Origin: Bacteroidales bacterium
Lineage (GTDB): Bacteria > Bacteroidota > Bacteroidia > Bacteroidales > UBA10428
DNA length: 7,174 bases
NCBI GenBank assembly: GCA_016935595.1
Contig: JAFGQQ010000375.1
Coordinates: 1-7,174 of the forward strand
Direction: 5' to 3'
Part shown: positions 6,372-7,174 of the stretch, piece by piece
How positions within the stretch are numbered: position 1 is the stretch's first letter
Layout: every line of letters starts with the position of its first letter
Made by a program: the position numbers and the translations under genes
The notes under the pieces: model-generated
Database searches by the model: none
Told to the model about the DNA's origin: nothing
The model's input: the letters and a program-made list of their open reading frames with translations, nothing else

Positions 6372-7104
6372 ACCAAGAATATATAGAAAAATATTTAATA
6401 CCGAAAAATTAGGTTTTTTCACTGTTGAAATCAAGGAAACGGATGTTTATATGGGTATTGATAAGCATTTAAATATACCTGAAGTAAGATCGTTCTGTGA
6501 AAAAACTATTTATGTATTGCGCAATGAATTAGAATCTTATATTCAACTAAATCCTGATTTTGGGACATCGTATATTCCGCTTAATTTTGATGATAAATCA
6601 CCTCTTATTGCCCAAAATATGTTTAATGCATCTGAAAAAGCAGGCATTGGACCTATGGGCGCTGTAGCCGGTGCCTTTGCCGAATTAATAGGGAAAGCCG
6701 TTATTCATGAATTTAACCCCCGGGAAATAATTGCAGAAAATGGGGGAGATATTTTTTTATTCATTAAAAGCGAAAAAAAAATTGCTGTATTTGCCGGCAA
6801 ATCGCCTTTATCAGAAAAAATAAATATTATTATACCAACTTGTTATCCTGAGTTAGGCGTATGTACCTCATCAGGTACAGTTGGCCATTCGTTTAGTTAT
6901 GGCAATGCCGATGCTGTAATGGTGGCATGTAAATCTGCACCACTTGCCGATGCGTATGCCACTGCTATTGGCAATTCCATTCAAAATGAAGAAATGGTTG
7001 ATAAGGTAATAGATAAAGTGAAAAATATTGAAGATATCCTGTCTTGTGTAATTATTAAAGGCGAAAAAATGGGCGTTTGCGGAAAGCTTGAAATTCAGTT
7101 ATAA
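6364..7104 (+). CDS. UPF0280/COG2122 ApbE-like protein of the homocysteine operon
   Basis: This 246-residue protein belongs to UPF0280, a family with an ApbE-related (FAD:protein FMN transferase) fold. Its biochemical activity is not established to my knowledge, but its methanogen homologue (MA1715) is linked to sulfide assimilation together with DUF39 and NIL-ferredoxin. Family motifs are clear: GIGPMGAVAGAFAE (94-107), ENGGD (125-129), CTSSGTVGHSFSYGNAD (167-183, with His175) and LADAYATAIGN (194-204). I chose the ATG at 6364, giving MFEPRIYRK and an 8-nt overlap with the ferredoxin gene. A TTG at 6349 in the same frame would add five residues (a 23-nt overlap) and is less likely. There is no signal peptide or lipobox, unlike true ApbE, so it is presumably cytosolic. 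It is the last gene of the operon, ending 1 nt before an intrinsic terminator. Whether it binds flavin or modifies a partner is open. Confidence 0.91.
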   Translation: MFEPRIYRKIFNTEKLGFFTVEIKETDVYMGIDKHLNIPEVRSFCEKTIYVLRNELESYIQLNPDFGTSYIPLNFDDKSPLIAQNMFNASEKAGIGPMGAVAGAFAELIGKAVIHEFNPREIIAENGGDIFLFIKSEKKIAVFAGKSPLSEKINIIIPTCYPELGVCTSSGTVGHSFSYGNADAVMVACKSAPLADAYATAIGNSIQNEEMVDKVIDKVKNIEDILSCVIIKGEKMGVCGKLEIQL

Positions 7105-7105
7105 T

Positions 7106-7138
7106 AAAAAATCCACCCATTTAGAAGGTGGATTTTTT
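7106..7138 (+). terminator. Rho-independent terminator of the homocysteine operon
   Basis: A 12-bp perfect stem, AAAAAATCCACC (7106-7117) with GGTGGATTTTTT (7127-7138), encloses a 9-nt loop. The G+C core is followed by six T's, with the matching A-tract on the 5' side, so it could also terminate transcription arriving from the right on the - strand. It begins 1 nt after the UPF0280 stop codon and marks the end of the three-gene transcript. The last 36 nt of the window after it show no gene. Confidence 0.92.
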
Positions 7139-7174
7139 AATCTGCATGCTAAAAATCAATTACAGTATTTAATA

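Overview
The window looks like chromosomal DNA from an anaerobic member of the Bacteroidetes (Bacteroidales-like). The DNA is A+T-rich. Start codons lie in A-rich sequence without clear Shine-Dalgarno motifs. The ArgE and ArgH proteins carry sequence variants that I associate with this phylum. This placement is an inference from protein and DNA style, not from a database match. All seven genes are on the + strand.

Region 1 (1-3264) is the end of an arginine biosynthesis operon. It holds argB (acetyl- or succinyl-glutamate kinase, missing only its first few residues), an M20-family deacylase in the argE position, and argH (argininosuccinate lyase). The earlier pathway genes would lie upstream of the window. 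Only 11 nt after argH comes a full-length citrate synthase (3276-4619), apparently in the same transcript. Citrate synthase feeds carbon toward 2-oxoglutarate and glutamate, the precursor of arginine.

Region 2 (4620-4794) is the only sizeable intergenic stretch. It is highly structured. A 7-bp-period array of GTGARNN units is followed by oppositely oriented TCACNNN units, and an 18-bp perfect palindrome ends 26 nt before the next gene.

Region 3 (4795-7104) is a compact three-gene operon with overlapping ends: a DUF39/COG1900 protein, a small NIL-domain protein with two [4Fe-4S] motifs, and a UPF0280/COG2122 (ApbE-like fold) protein. It closes with a strong intrinsic terminator (7106-7138). 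These three families are the set linked in Methanosarcina acetivorans to direct sulfide assimilation, in which L-aspartate semialdehyde is converted to homocysteine without an acyl-homoserine intermediate. Here they appear as a tight bacterial operon whose DUF39 protein ends without the C-terminal CBS-domain pair seen in archaeal versions.

The most noteworthy content is this homocysteine trio and the heptad-repeat and palindrome region before it. The arginine and citrate synthase genes look intact and ordinary for the lineage.
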